Origin: Bacteroidales bacterium
Lineage (GTDB): Bacteria; Bacteroidota; Bacteroidia; Bacteroidales; Porphyromonadaceae
DNA length: 64,000 bases
NCBI GenBank assembly: GCA_004555765.1
Contig: SFHG01000001.1
Span: 1-64,000 of the forward strand
Direction of reading: 5' to 3'
Shown: piece after piece, positions 19,569 to 28,748 of the stretch
Layout of the letters: each line of letters starts with the position of its first letter
Position numbering within the stretch: position 1 is the first letter of the stretch
Position numbers and translations under genes: made by a program
The notes under the pieces: model-generated
Database searches by the model: none
The model's input: only the letters and a program-made list of their open reading frames with translations
What the model was told of the DNA's origin: nothing

Positions 19569-22500
19569 TTACCTCGCGTTCTTGGCCGCGATTCGAGCCG
19601 CTTCCTTAGGGTTCTTCTCAAACTTTCTGTTATTGATGAGGTATGCAACCGGGGTCGCCACAAAAAGGGTGGCAAATACACCGAAGACAATACCCACAAG
19701 AATGGCAAAAGTAAAGCTTCTCATAGATGCTCCCCCGAAGAAGAATATAATCAGAACCACAAGGAGAGTAGAAGTGGTCGTATTGAACGTACGGGAGAGG
19801 GTCACGTTGAGCGCCTCATTAAAAATCTTCTTGCGCTCGCCCGACGGGTAATACCCCAAGGTCTCGCGGATACGGTCGAAGACCACAATGGTATCGTTGA
19901 TGGAGTAGCCGATAATTGCAAGGACGGCGGCCACGAAGTTCTGATCCACTTCCATCGTAAATGGCATCACCTTCCATAGGAGGGCATACATTGCGAAAAT
20001 GGAGAGCGAAGTGAAAGTAACCGAAGCAAAAGCACCCACAGAGAAAGCCACGTCACGGAACCGGATCAAGATGTAAACCGCCATCACGATGAGGGAGAGT
20101 ACGACTGCTATGAGCGCACCGGTCTTAATGTCGTCAGCCATAGACGCACCCACCTTTTGGGAACTCTGTATGTAGTCGGAAGTAAACTGTTCGAGGGTAG
20201 TGCCTTCTTTGAGCAACGGCTTGAGACCTTCGTAGAGCTTGCTTTCAATTTCGGCATCCACTTCGGGGGTGTTTTCCTCCACCTTGTAGTTAGTGGAGAT
20301 GCGCACTTGATCCTCCGTGGAGATGGTGATGACGGTCACTTTGCCTTCAAACGGTGCGGAGAGCATATCCGTCACTTCGCCCGTGGTGACCGGCTTGTCG
20401 AAGCGCACCACGAAGTTACGGCCACCCGTGAAATCGATACCGCTGTTGAGCCCTACGGTAAAGAGGGCGATGAGACCTGCCACAATTACGCCCAAAGCCA
20501 CACCGAAGCCGACTTTCTTATGACCGATGAAGTCGAAATTGGTATTCTCGAGGAAATTTTTGGAGAGCGAAGTCGTGAACGTGGTCTTGTCGAGCTTGCC
20601 TTTTGTCGCCCATTTTTCAAAGAAAAGGCGTGTGAGGAAGACGGCGGTGAGGAAGGAACAGATAAGACCGATGATGAGCGTCGTGGCGAAACCGCGGATG
20701 GGACCGGTGCCGAAGCCGTAAAGGATGAATCCGGTGATGATGGTCGTAACGTTGGAGTCAATAATCGCGGAGAATGCATTGTTGTAGCCCTCTTCCACGG
20801 ACTTGGACATACTCTTACCTTTCTTCAGTTCCTCTTTGATACGCTCGAAGATCAGCACATTGGCATCCACCGCCATCCCGAGTGTCAGAACCATACCGGC
20901 GATACCGGCAAGCGTGAGGACGGCGTGCAGAGAGGCCAGAATGCCGAGAGTGAGGAAGAGGTTAATAAGAAGTGCGATGTCGGCCACAACACCGGGCAGG
21001 AACCCGTAAATGAGGCACATATAGACCATCAACAGCACGAGTGCGACGAGGAAGGAAACGAAACCTGCACGGATGGCTTCCTGACCGAGAGAAGGTCCTA
21101 CGACATCTTCTTGGACGATGCGCACGGAGGCGGCCATCTTACCCGAGTTCAGTGTATTGGCAAGGTCGTTTGCCTCATCCACAGTGAAGTCACCGCTGAT
21201 GGAGGAGACCCCGTTGGGGATCTCACTACTGACGTTAGGCGCGGAGTACACTACGTCGTCGAGGACGATGGCGATGGGACGACCGACGTTTTCCTTGGTG
21301 AGGCGTGCCCACTCCTTCGTACCGGCGGCATTCATCGTCATAGAGACCGTCACTTCCTGTGATCCCTGACGGTTTTGGATGTTGGTCTCAGCGTTGGTGA
21401 CGACGTCGCCTGAAAGAGCGGCCTGTCCGTCACGACGGGTAACCTTGATGGAATAGAGACCGAAGAGGTTGGAGCCGTCGGTCACTTCTTTGACGCCCCA
21501 CAGAAGCTTAAGGTTACGGGGCAGTACGTCTTTCACTCTCGGGAGTGAGAGCAGAGAGTCGATCACAGCCATATCGGCGGCACGGGCATAGCCTACGATA
21601 GGCGCGGGGGCGAGCTGGCCGTTGTACGTATTGAGCTGGAGGAGGGAGAAGAGCGGGTGCTCGGCACTAATGGTCGTGGCAGCAGTGTCAGCCTTTGCGG
21701 TCTCTTCGGTGCCGGTCACTTTATTTGCCAAAGCGGTAAGGTCGTCGGAGACGGTTGCAGAATCGGCGGGTGTCTGAGTGGCGAGTGAGTCACCCACTGC
21801 GAGGGTGTCTGCCGGAGCTTCGTTTTTGGGCGCAGTGCCGGCGGTCTTGGCGAGGACTTGGTCTGCGGCCACAAGTGCCTCGTAGACCTCAGGCAAAATA
21901 TAGGCTTCCCAAAATTCGAGGTTTGCCGACCCCTGAAGGAGCTTGCGGACACGCTCGGGTTCGGTGACGCCGGGGAGCTCGACAAGGATGCGGTCGGAGC
22001 CCTCAAGCTTTTGGAGGTTCGGAGCGACGACACCGAATCGGTCGATACGGTTGCGAAGGACTTTATGGGAAGACTCGATGGCAACCTTCAGTTCCTTGCG
22101 GAGGACAGCCTCGACCTCGGCATCTGTACTGTTGGTATTGATCCGATCCTTCATATCGAGCGTACCGAATATGGCAGAGAGCCTTGCCCCGGGATCAAGA
22201 GTATGCAGTTCGTCAATAAAGAGGGAAATAAAGTCTTTTTGACTGGTCTCCTTCTTCTTTTTTGCGTTCTCGAGCGCTTTGCGGAAGGCGGGATCTTGGT
22301 TGTGACCGGAGAGGTTGTCTATAACCTCATCGACGTTGAGTTCGAGGATCACGTTCATCCCGCCCTTGAGGTCGAGACCGAGACCGATCTCGTTCTGACG
22401 AACCTCTTTGAGGGTGTAGGTGAGCCATACTTTCTTATTGGCCAAAGAATCGAGGTATGCGATTTCCTTCTTCACATCCCCGCCTGCGAACTCCTTAGCC

Positions 22501-22601
22501 TTCTTGGTGTAATGAGCGCCCACGACAGAGAACGAGAGGTAAAACGCACAAATCACCAAGAGAATAATAGCAGTCCACTTTACTAAACCTTTGTTCTGCA
22601 T
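19569..22601 (-). CDS. secDF: Fused protein translocase subunit SecDF
   Basis: Uses the proton motive force to pull preproteins out of the SecYEG channel on the periplasmic side. At 1010 residues it is a SecD-SecF fusion, as is normal in Bacteroidetes. The N-terminal membrane helix (WTAIILLVICAFYLSFSVVG) is followed by the SecD motif GLGLDLKGGMNVILEL, the periplasmic P1 region, and the six-helix SecD block with TLGMAVDANVLIFERIKEEL. The SecF half starts near residue 680 with NSGIDFTGGRNFVVRF and has GYSINDTIVVFDRIRETLG. A low-complexity insertion around residues 255-310, rich in Ala, Asp and Thr, lies in the periplasmic domain. It is preceded by a promoter at 22724-22731 and stands alone. Confidence 0.97.
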   Translation of the reverse strand: MQNKGLVKWTAIILLVICAFYLSFSVVGAHYTKKAKEFAGGDVKKEIAYLDSLANKKVWLTYTLKEVRQNEIGLGLDLKGGMNVILELNVDEVIDNLSGHNQDPAFRKALENAKKKKETSQKDFISLFIDELHTLDPGARLSAIFGTLDMKDRINTNSTDAEVEAVLRKELKVAIESSHKVLRNRIDRFGVVAPNLQKLEGSDRILVELPGVTEPERVRKLLQGSANLEFWEAYILPEVYEALVAADQVLAKTAGTAPKNEAPADTLAVGDSLATQTPADSATVSDDLTALANKVTGTEETAKADTAATTISAEHPLFSLLQLNTYNGQLAPAPIVGYARAADMAVIDSLLSLPRVKDVLPRNLKLLWGVKEVTDGSNLFGLYSIKVTRRDGQAALSGDVVTNAETNIQNRQGSQEVTVSMTMNAAGTKEWARLTKENVGRPIAIVLDDVVYSAPNVSSEIPNGVSSISGDFTVDEANDLANTLNSGKMAASVRIVQEDVVGPSLGQEAIRAGFVSFLVALVLLMVYMCLIYGFLPGVVADIALLINLFLTLGILASLHAVLTLAGIAGMVLTLGMAVDANVLIFERIKEELKKGKSMSKSVEEGYNNAFSAIIDSNVTTIITGFILYGFGTGPIRGFATTLIIGLICSFLTAVFLTRLFFEKWATKGKLDKTTFTTSLSKNFLENTNFDFIGHKKVGFGVALGVIVAGLIALFTVGLNSGIDFTGGRNFVVRFDKPVTTGEVTDMLSAPFEGKVTVITISTEDQVRISTNYKVEENTPEVDAEIESKLYEGLKPLLKEGTTLEQFTSDYIQSSQKVGASMADDIKTGALIAVVLSLIVMAVYILIRFRDVAFSVGAFASVTFTSLSIFAMYALLWKVMPFTMEVDQNFVAAVLAIIGYSINDTIVVFDRIRETLGYYPSGERKKIFNEALNVTLSRTFNTTTSTLLVVLIIFFFGGASMRSFTFAILVGIVFGVFATLFVATPVAYLINNRKFEKNPKEAARIAAKNAR

Positions 22602-22723
22602 CTCTTTAATTAATGGTTATCTAAAAATTAGATTTATGTCTCATTGAAAGGAAAACCGCGCCACCGGTCTTGATGGTTCCGATAGCGTAGGCATTCGAAT
22701 CCCTCGGTTTTGCCTTTTGGGTG

Positions 22724-22731
22724 CAAATATA
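22724..22731 (-). promoter_or_regulatory. -7 box for secDF
   Basis: TATATTTG on the minus strand, an exact match to TAnnTTTG, about 120 bp upstream of the secDF start codon. I see no TTTG at the right distance for a -33 element. Confidence 0.5.
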
Positions 22732-22747
22732 CCTCTTTTAATTCAAA

Positions 22748-22783
22748 GAGAGGCAGTCTCCGACAAAATCGGGACTGCCTCTC
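22748..22783 (-). terminator. Hairpin ending the riboswitch transcript
   Basis: An 11-bp perfect stem (22748-22758 with 22773-22783), extended inside by CCGA/TCGG. On the minus strand it is followed by CTTTGAATTAAAA. It separates the cobalamin riboswitch transcript from the secDF promoter 17 bp further on. Confidence 0.5.
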
Positions 22784-23002
22784 CGGCGATAATCCATGCA
22801 TAGCTTCCGCGCTCTTCTCTCACGAGAAAAGGCAAAACCCAATGCGACGTATTTTTCTTACCCTTATGATCCGGTCTGGACTGTACTCTAACCTTGCAAG
22901 AAAGTTCGACCGGGGGCATCTCTCCTAACCCTCGAGAGAGATACGCCACACAGAGCCCTTGGGGACAAAATCGGACGGGTGAAACTTTTTCTTGGCACTA
23001 AA

Positions 23003-23255
23003 ACCCGTCTTGTCGCTCGCTCGGCTCCTGCATTTATGCACGTTACGGCAGGTTTTCTGACTTCCTCCCGTCCCGAGAGACCTTCCCGGACGACTTTCGT
23101 CACATCCAGTGGTCGAGCCCTTTCGGAAAAAGGACAGCCGAAGGCTTGCGACCTTTGGTCTCGAAACGGTTAGTGAGGTACACAGCAGCGGGGCTGTACG
23201 AGATTCGCACTCGTTTCCCTTTTCTCCGGAATGATTGGATCCGGACACCGTGGCT
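23003..23255 (-). promoter_or_regulatory. Cobalamin riboswitch
   Basis: Read on the minus strand, the region has the aptamer landmarks in order. These are AGGGAAACGAGTGCGAATCT (from 23220), the ACAGCCCCGCTGCTGTG core (about 23190-23174), and GCAAGCCTTCGG. GACCACTGGATG near 23113 and the B12 box AAGTCAGAAAACCTGCC (23063-23047) complete the set. A possible expression platform follows: GACGGGT (23009-23003) can pair with ACCCGTC (22980-22974), then a short T stretch. The -7 box lies at 23263-23256. No cobalamin gene follows; the next real gene is secDF, behind a hairpin and its own promoter. A 68-codon frame at 22743-22949 runs through that hairpin and is probably not a gene. Confidence 0.85.
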
Positions 23256-23284
23256 CAAAGGTACCACTTTTTTGGTTAACTTTG
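23256..23284. promoter_or_regulatory. Divergent -7 boxes for the riboswitch RNA and the DUF4254 gene
   Basis: TACCTTTG on the minus strand at 23263-23256 points into the riboswitch. TAACTTTG on the plus strand at 23277-23284 points to the gene at 23328. The boxes are 13 bp apart, so RNA polymerase could probably use only one at a time. No clear -33 elements were found for either. Confidence 0.5.
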
Positions 23285-23327
23285 AGTCCCGATAACGAAT
23301 TACCGACCTCTTTTTCAGAATCCGCTT

Positions 23328-23951
23328 ATGACAGTTTTAAAAGACGCTTTCAGCGCAAACGCCCTCCAAATCTTTAACAGTGCCATTACGGAATACCACA
23401 TCATCGATGACGTGGACCAGCCTTACGCCTCGCCCTTCCCTCAAGGCGGCATAGAGGAGATGCTGTACCGCAAGTGCTGGATCGACACCGTGCAGTGGCA
23501 CTTGGAGGACATCATCCGCGACCCCGGAATTGATCCTTCGGATGCCCTTAGTCTGAAACGTCGCATCGACAAAAGCAACCAAGACCGCACCGACCTCGTG
23601 GAGCAGATCGACACCTATTTCTTGGACAAATACAAGGACGTCACGCCCGAGAAAGACGCCAGGCTCAATACCGAGTCCCCCGCGTGGGCCATCGACCGTC
23701 TGAGCATCCTCCGGCTCAAAATTTACCACATGACGGACGAGGCAAACCGCGAAGGCATCACTCCGGAAAAGCGGACCAAGGTGCGCGCCAAGCTCTCCGT
23801 CCTTTTGGAGCAAAACGAAGACCTTTCGCGTGCCATAGACGAGCTTCTGGAGGACTACGCCACGGGACACAAAGTGATGAAAGTCTACCGGCAGATGAAG
23901 ATGTACAACGACCCCTCCCTCAACCCCGTCCTTTATGCCAAGAGGAAGTAA
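23328..23951 (+). CDS. DUF4254 protein
   Basis: A 207-residue soluble, helical and charged protein with no signal peptide. The pattern of conserved residues (YRKCWIDTVQWHLEDIIRDP, NRTDLVE-like SNQDRTDLVEQID, AWAIDRLSILRLKIYHM) matches the Bacteroidetes DUF4254 family. It overlaps the downstream glycosyltransferase gene by 17 bp, and members of this family commonly sit next to GT9 genes, so a role in lipopolysaccharide or surface-glycan assembly is plausible. Biochemical activity is unknown. It starts 44 bp after a TAACTTTG -7 box. Confidence 0.8.
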   Translation: MTVLKDAFSANALQIFNSAITEYHIIDDVDQPYASPFPQGGIEEMLYRKCWIDTVQWHLEDIIRDPGIDPSDALSLKRRIDKSNQDRTDLVEQIDTYFLDKYKDVTPEKDARLNTESPAWAIDRLSILRLKIYHMTDEANREGITPEKRTKVRAKLSVLLEQNEDLSRAIDELLEDYATGHKVMKVYRQMKMYNDPSLNPVLYAKRK

Positions 23952-24954
23952 AGGAAGACACGATCCGGACGTTATTTTCATCAGACTTTCGGCACTCGGC
24001 GACGTCGCGATGACGCTGCCTTTCGTCTACGAAATCTGCCGTCAGAACCCCTCGGGGCGCTTCCTTTTCGTGACGACGCCCTTCCCCTCCAAGCTCTTTA
24101 TCGACAAACCCGCAAACCTCCGGACGGTCGTCTTCCGAAAAAAGGAAGACCGGACGATTCCTTTCGCACTCCGGCTCCACAAGATGGCTCGGAGAGCCGA
24201 AGTCGTCGACCTCCACGCCATACCCCGGACACGATGGATCACCCTTGTCCTCAGACTCCTCGGACACCACGTCACCACTCTCGACAAACCCCGGGAAGCA
24301 CGCCGCAGACTTCTCGGTCGGAGGTTCGAGCCCGAAGTGCCACGCAGCCTGTACGTTCCCCGGATGACGCAGCTGTACAGGGAGACACTCGGACGAGCCC
24401 GTTTCCCCTATGACGGGGAGGCGAAGTCTTTGGGAAAAGCAGAAACGGAGAAAAAAATAGGTCTCGCACTTTTCGCCCGACATGAGGGCAAGATGCTCCT
24501 GCCCACACAGGAGGAGGAACTCGTGGCGCTTTTGAGCCAAAACTTCCCCGACTTCGAGATTATGCTCTACGGAGCCAATGAGACTTACGAGCTTGAGAGA
24601 CGGCGCGAACTCGCCACCCCCTACTCTAACGTTCTCGTGGCAGACCACGCCACGTTTGAAGACGAGATGCACGAAATCTCGTCACTTGCCTGTATGGTCA
24701 GTATGGACAGCGCCAATCAGCACATCGCCAGATTCCTCGGCGTGCCGGTCGTCTCTCTCTGGATGCAGACGCACCCCGCGGCGGGGTTCCTTCCATTCGG
24801 AATGACCGAAGAGGACTGCATCGGTACAGACCTGGAGTGTCGCCCCTGCTCCGTATATGGCAATAAGCCCTGCCGGCGCCGTGACTGGGCGTGCAAGCAC
24901 AGGCTCGACCTCGGATCCGTCATAGAGAGAATTAAGGCAGTCTTAGAAGGATAA
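23935..24954 (+). CDS. Glycosyltransferase family 9 (heptosyltransferase-like)
   Basis: A 339-residue GT-B enzyme predicted to add a sugar to lipopolysaccharide core or a similar glycolipid at the cytoplasmic face of the inner membrane. The N-terminal GT9 motif VIFIRLSALGDVAMTLPFV is clear. The C-terminal domain has the acceptor/donor loop SMDSANQHIARFLGVPVVSLW and a Cys-rich tail (CRPCSVYGNKPCRRRDWACK) common in Bacteroidetes members. The ATG lies inside the DUF4254 gene (17-bp overlap), so the two are translationally coupled. The donor sugar cannot be told from the sequence. Confidence 0.85.
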   Translation: MPRGSKGRHDPDVIFIRLSALGDVAMTLPFVYEICRQNPSGRFLFVTTPFPSKLFIDKPANLRTVVFRKKEDRTIPFALRLHKMARRAEVVDLHAIPRTRWITLVLRLLGHHVTTLDKPREARRRLLGRRFEPEVPRSLYVPRMTQLYRETLGRARFPYDGEAKSLGKAETEKKIGLALFARHEGKMLLPTQEEELVALLSQNFPDFEIMLYGANETYELERRRELATPYSNVLVADHATFEDEMHEISSLACMVSMDSANQHIARFLGVPVVSLWMQTHPAAGFLPFGMTEEDCIGTDLECRPCSVYGNKPCRRRDWACKHRLDLGSVIERIKAVLEG

Positions 24955-24973
24955 TCTTTTTTTGCACGAACCA

Positions 24974-25031
24974 AAAATAAATTCTTGGTCTGACCCGGAC
25001 AGATCTTCCGGTCAGACCAAGAATTTATTTT
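24974..25031. terminator. Long bidirectional hairpin between convergent genes
   Basis: A 22-bp perfect stem (24974-24995 with 25010-25031) carrying TTGGTCTGACC, with A/T-rich outer ends on both sides and a 14-base loop. It lies between the convergent GT9 and TlpA-like genes and can terminate both. Confidence 0.7.
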
Positions 25032-25125
25032 AGGTCTGTACTTCTTTTATTTCGGTCTTTCAGCGTCGTCCGGAGAGGTGACAGGGCGTGCCTCGCACGT
25101 GCCTCTTCCCGGCGACTACCGACCG

Positions 25126-26265
25126 TCAGAGAAGACCAGCTTCCTTGAGCTTGGCGTCCACTTCGTCCGGATCGTTGGTACGGACGAGGATGGTACCGTC
25201 GGGAGAGATGAGCACGAGGTTGGGGATAGCCGTCACACCATAGACATCGGCCGCTTTACTCCCGGCATCAAAGAACGTGATCCAGTTCATGCCGAGCTCT
25301 TCACGTGCCTTTTGGTTCTGCTCGGGCGTCTCCTGGAGCCCTCCGATGCTGAGGACGGTGAGTTTGTCACCCAGTGCCTTATTGAGTTTGGCAAGGTGGG
25401 GCATAGCCGCACGGCAGGGACCGCACCAGGAAGCCCAAAAATCGACAAGGAGATAGGTATCGGGCTTCCACAACTCGGAGATGCTTTTCGTAACACCTTT
25501 GTCGTCGGTCATGGACACATCGACATATTTGGTGCCGACGGCGGTAGAAGCGCTCTTTTTGTAAAGGGAGTAGATTTCCTTGTTGAAGTAATAGTTCTTT
25601 ACGACATCACCGGCGGCATCGTAGCGGGCGATGAAGTCGCTTTCATCTTCAAAAGGCAGGTACCCGAAGACCAAGGCACCCACAAGGTTGTCCTTATTGG
25701 CCTCGTATTCCTTTTGATGGAAAGCATTCATACCGGACTCGTACAGGGAGTCGATGAGCTGCTTTTCGCTCTCCAATTTCGCCACTTCTTCCAACGAAAG
25801 AGAATCCCTTTTCTGCCACTGTTCAAACCAGGCCTGGTGACGGGCAAGGAGAGGATCCTCCACCTCGCTTTTGCGCTTGGAGAACTCGCTGATTTGGGTG
25901 TTAAGTCCATTCTCGGGCGTGACCGAGTAGACGAGGGCATCTTTGAAAGTGCCGGTCTCGGTACGAAGCTCCGCAGTGCCGGGTTCGGGGACAAAGGAGA
26001 CACTACCTGTGACACGATCGGAAAGGGTATAGATATCGGAAGTGGAAACACTGTCGATGACCAACTTAAAAGATCCGTTCTGTACAAGAACGGAGTCCAT
26101 GGGTTCACGACTGTAGGCAAAGACATAGACGTATTTGCCATTAAGGTCGGAAGAAAGACCCGATCCGGTGAGCGTAAAAGTAGAGGCGCTCTTCCCACCC
26201 CCGCAACCCGCAAGGAGCGAGACGGAAGCAACGGCGAGCCAAGGTAGAAGTCGGTGTTTGTTCAT
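25126..26265 (-). CDS. TlpA-like thiol-disulfide oxidoreductase lipoprotein (DUF4369 N-terminal)
   Basis: A 379-residue lipoprotein; signal peptide ends LLAGC (Cys21). The start is the ATG at 26265-26263; an open frame extends far upstream but covers purD on the other strand. Residues about 28-130 resemble DUF4369, the N-terminal domain of Bacteroidetes thioredoxin lipoproteins. The thioredoxin-like domain begins near residue 250 (ISELWKPDTYLLVDFWASWC), with active site WCGPC at 280-284 and cis-proline segment VTAIPNLVLI. Its likely role is envelope thiol reduction or cytochrome maturation. It is a single gene, convergent with GT9 and divergent from purD. Confidence 0.9.
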   Translation of the reverse strand: MNKHRLLPWLAVASVSLLAGCGGGKSASTFTLTGSGLSSDLNGKYVYVFAYSREPMDSVLVQNGSFKLVIDSVSTSDIYTLSDRVTGSVSFVPEPGTAELRTETGTFKDALVYSVTPENGLNTQISEFSKRKSEVEDPLLARHQAWFEQWQKRDSLSLEEVAKLESEKQLIDSLYESGMNAFHQKEYEANKDNLVGALVFGYLPFEDESDFIARYDAAGDVVKNYYFNKEIYSLYKKSASTAVGTKYVDVSMTDDKGVTKSISELWKPDTYLLVDFWASWCGPCRAAMPHLAKLNKALGDKLTVLSIGGLQETPEQNQKAREELGMNWITFFDAGSKAADVYGVTAIPNLVLISPDGTILVRTNDPDEVDAKLKEAGLL

Positions 26266-26454
26266 TTTTGTCTTTGAGAAATAAAAGTGTTCTTGGAAAA
26301 ATAAAATACGCCCGCAAGATATCCAAATTATTTGACTCATCAATACCTCTCCTTGCCGATGGTGCGGGGAGATCGCGTCGGTACGTCCGATTTTTGGGCT
26401 ATCTTTACGAAGCAAAATCCAAACAACGCCCAAAACAAACAGGAAAGAAAGATT

Positions 26455-27813
26455 ATGAACGCGCTCATCCTTGGTGGCGGAGGTCGCGAACAAGCTCTCG
26501 CTTGGAAAATCTCCCAAAGCCCCCTCATCGATATTCTTTACCTTGCGCCCGGCAACGGAGGCTCTTTCCCGAAGTGCCTTAACGTCGCACTGAGTGAGGC
26601 GGATTTCCCCGCCATAGCCGATTTCGTCAAAAAGCACGACGTAGAGCTCCTCGTCGTCGGACCCGAGCAACCCCTTGTGGACGGCATCGTCGATTTCCTC
26701 GCCGGAGATGCCGACCTTGCCGGACTTCATATCGTCGGCCCCACGGCCTTCGGGGCACGCCTGGAGAGCAGCAAGGCTTTCGCCAAAGAATTTATGGCCC
26801 GGCAAGGCATCAAGACCGCAGCCTACAAATCTTTCTCGGGCGAAGGCGGCATAGAAGCCGCGGCGGACTTCATCCGCGGTCTCGGTCACGGTCCCTACGT
26901 CCTGAAAGCCGACGGTTTGGCAGCCGGGAAGGGGGTTCTCATCATCGAAGAGGAGGACGAAGCAGTGCGCGCCTCTGAGGAGATGCTGAGGGGGAAGTTC
27001 GGAGAAGCAAGCCGCACGGTGGTTATAGAGGAGTTCCTCTCCGGTATAGAGTGCTCCGTCTTTTTCCTCACCGACGGCAAGAGCTACACCCTGCTGCCGG
27101 TCGCCAAAGACTACAAGCGGATTGGAGACGGCGACACGGGTCTCAATACCGGCGGGATGGGATCCGTCTCTCCCGTCCCCTTCGCCAATAAGGATTTTAT
27201 GGACAAGGTGGAAAGGGAAATTGTCCAAAGGACGGTCGACGGCATCTCCCCGGATGTCTACAAGGGCTTTGTCTTCCTGGGGCTGATGGACGTAGAGGGC
27301 GAGCCTTTCGTCATAGAGTATAACGTCCGGATGGGAGACCCCGAGACGGAGTCCGTGATGCGCCGCATCGACGGCGACCTCGTACCTTATCTCTTGGCTC
27401 TGAAAGAAGAGAAGCTCGGTGACCTCGGGCCTCTGAAAGAGACGGAAGAGACAGCCCTCACCCTTATCCTCGCCTCAGGGGGCTATCCCGAGAAATACGC
27501 CAAGGGCTTCACCATCTCCGGCATCGAAGAAGCCGAGAAGCTCGGCGCAGTCGTCTTCCACGCGGGGACCAAGTCCACGACCGACGGCGGTATCGTGACC
27601 GCCGGCGGGCGCGTCCTTGCCGTCTCTGCCACCGGCTACGGGCTGGAGGAGGCTCGGGAGAAGGCCTACGCCGCAGCGGAAGCCATCACTTTTGAAAAAG
27701 TCTACAAGAGAAACGACATCGGCTCCGACCTGCTTGCCTTTATGAAAGGCTGCATCCGCAAGGAGACGAAGAAGCTGTGGGAAGGGATCTTCAAGCGCGA
27801 AGATAAGAAGTAA
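26455..27813 (+). CDS. purD: Phosphoribosylamine-glycine ligase
   Basis: Catalyses the ATP-dependent joining of phosphoribosylamine and glycine in purine synthesis. It is 452 residues, starting MNALILGGGGREQALAWK with the glycine-rich N-domain loop. The ATP-grasp region includes PYVLKADGLAAGKGVLI, the NTGGMGSVSP loop, and EYNVRMGDPETESVM with metal ligands. I use the ATG at 26455, which places the GGGGREQAL motif at the N-terminus; an in-frame ATG at 26332 would add 41 unrelated residues. The stop codon overlaps the ATG of the next gene as TAATG, so the two are coupled. Confidence 0.97.
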   Translation: MNALILGGGGREQALAWKISQSPLIDILYLAPGNGGSFPKCLNVALSEADFPAIADFVKKHDVELLVVGPEQPLVDGIVDFLAGDADLAGLHIVGPTAFGARLESSKAFAKEFMARQGIKTAAYKSFSGEGGIEAAADFIRGLGHGPYVLKADGLAAGKGVLIIEEEDEAVRASEEMLRGKFGEASRTVVIEEFLSGIECSVFFLTDGKSYTLLPVAKDYKRIGDGDTGLNTGGMGSVSPVPFANKDFMDKVEREIVQRTVDGISPDVYKGFVFLGLMDVEGEPFVIEYNVRMGDPETESVMRRIDGDLVPYLLALKEEKLGDLGPLKETEETALTLILASGGYPEKYAKGFTISGIEEAEKLGAVVFHAGTKSTTDGGIVTAGGRVLAVSATGYGLEEAREKAYAAAEAITFEKVYKRNDIGSDLLAFMKGCIRKETKKLWEGIFKREDKK

Positions 27814-28709
27814 TGCCACCAGAGCCTCAGAGTCTTGCCGGCGCGGTTTGGACGGGTCTCGAGCTGCTCCTCCCCTCTGTCACGCACCCCGGTGCAGTGA
27901 CGCTCTTTCTTTGGCTCTCCGCCCTTCTCTTCATCGTCCTCCTTCACCGCCACAACGTACTCGGCTACGGCTCGGAGCGGGACACGGGGCTCGCGGAACT
28001 ATTCCTCCTCGGCACCCTCTCGGCCTTACCTCATGACGGCGCCCTTCCTCTGCTGTGGGCGGTGCTTACCGGGGTTCTTTTCGTGGAGACTGTGTCACGG
28101 GTACTCCTCTCCTACGCGCTGAAGAGGGGGCCGGTGATCGCGTTTGAAGTGGGGTTCGGCTTGGGGCTGCTCGCCGTCATCCACCCCGCCTACGTACTTT
28201 TCGCGCCCTATCTGCTCTACAAGTTTTCGCGCCTGAGGCTTCTTTCCTCGAAACACTTCTCCGCCTTCGTTATGGCCTTTGTGGCGGCGTGGTGGCTCTC
28301 TGTCGTCCTCTTTGCGGAGCCTTCGGTCGCTGGACTTTGGTCGTTCGCCGTGGGGCGGGTATCCCTCCTATCCGGAATCGCCTTTCCCGAGGGAAAGACG
28401 CTCCTTTTCCTCATCGGGTTGCTCGTCATCCTCATCGCCGTGAGTGCCAAAGTCTATGTCCTCTCTCCCCGGTCCATCGCCCGCCACAAGTGGGTGCTGG
28501 TCTTCCAGATCAGTGTCGCTTGGATGGCCTTTGCGCTTGCCGTCCCGTACAGCGACCGGCTCTCTTTTCCCGTCATCACCCTTTTCTTTCTTTCTTCCAT
28601 ACTCCGCCACCTCATCGGCGTGAGCGGAGACAGGGAGCAGGCTCCCGGTCCGGTCTTTCTCTCTGCTCTTGCGCTTGGGGCGGGGTTCATCGTTTGGAGC
28701 CTAATTTAG
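27813..28709 (+). CDS. Polytopic membrane protein (DUF6427-like)
   Basis: A 298-residue protein with roughly eight to nine hydrophobic helices, for example LFLWLSALLFIVLL, VIAFEVGFGLGLLAVI and TLLFLIGLLVILIAVSAKVYVL. It has no recognisable catalytic motif. Its position right after purD with a TAATG overlap, its size and its topology resemble the DUF6427 family of Bacteroidetes, which is often found in purine-gene neighbourhoods. Function unknown. The next gene starts 39 bp downstream. Confidence 0.6.
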   Translation: MPPEPQSLAGAVWTGLELLLPSVTHPGAVTLFLWLSALLFIVLLHRHNVLGYGSERDTGLAELFLLGTLSALPHDGALPLLWAVLTGVLFVETVSRVLLSYALKRGPVIAFEVGFGLGLLAVIHPAYVLFAPYLLYKFSRLRLLSSKHFSAFVMAFVAAWWLSVVLFAEPSVAGLWSFAVGRVSLLSGIAFPEGKTLLFLIGLLVILIAVSAKVYVLSPRSIARHKWVLVFQISVAWMAFALAVPYSDRLSFPVITLFFLSSILRHLIGVSGDREQAPGPVFLSALALGAGFIVWSLI

Positions 28710-28748
28710 GCAAACCCTCCTTCCTGCTCTGATTTTATTTCAAAAGCC

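Noticed and set aside
22743..22949. 68-codon frame behind the cobalamin riboswitch
   Set aside because: It runs through the hairpin at 22748-22783, has no ribosome-binding site or family, and overlaps the apparent terminator. It is kept only as a remote possibility in the riboswitch entry.
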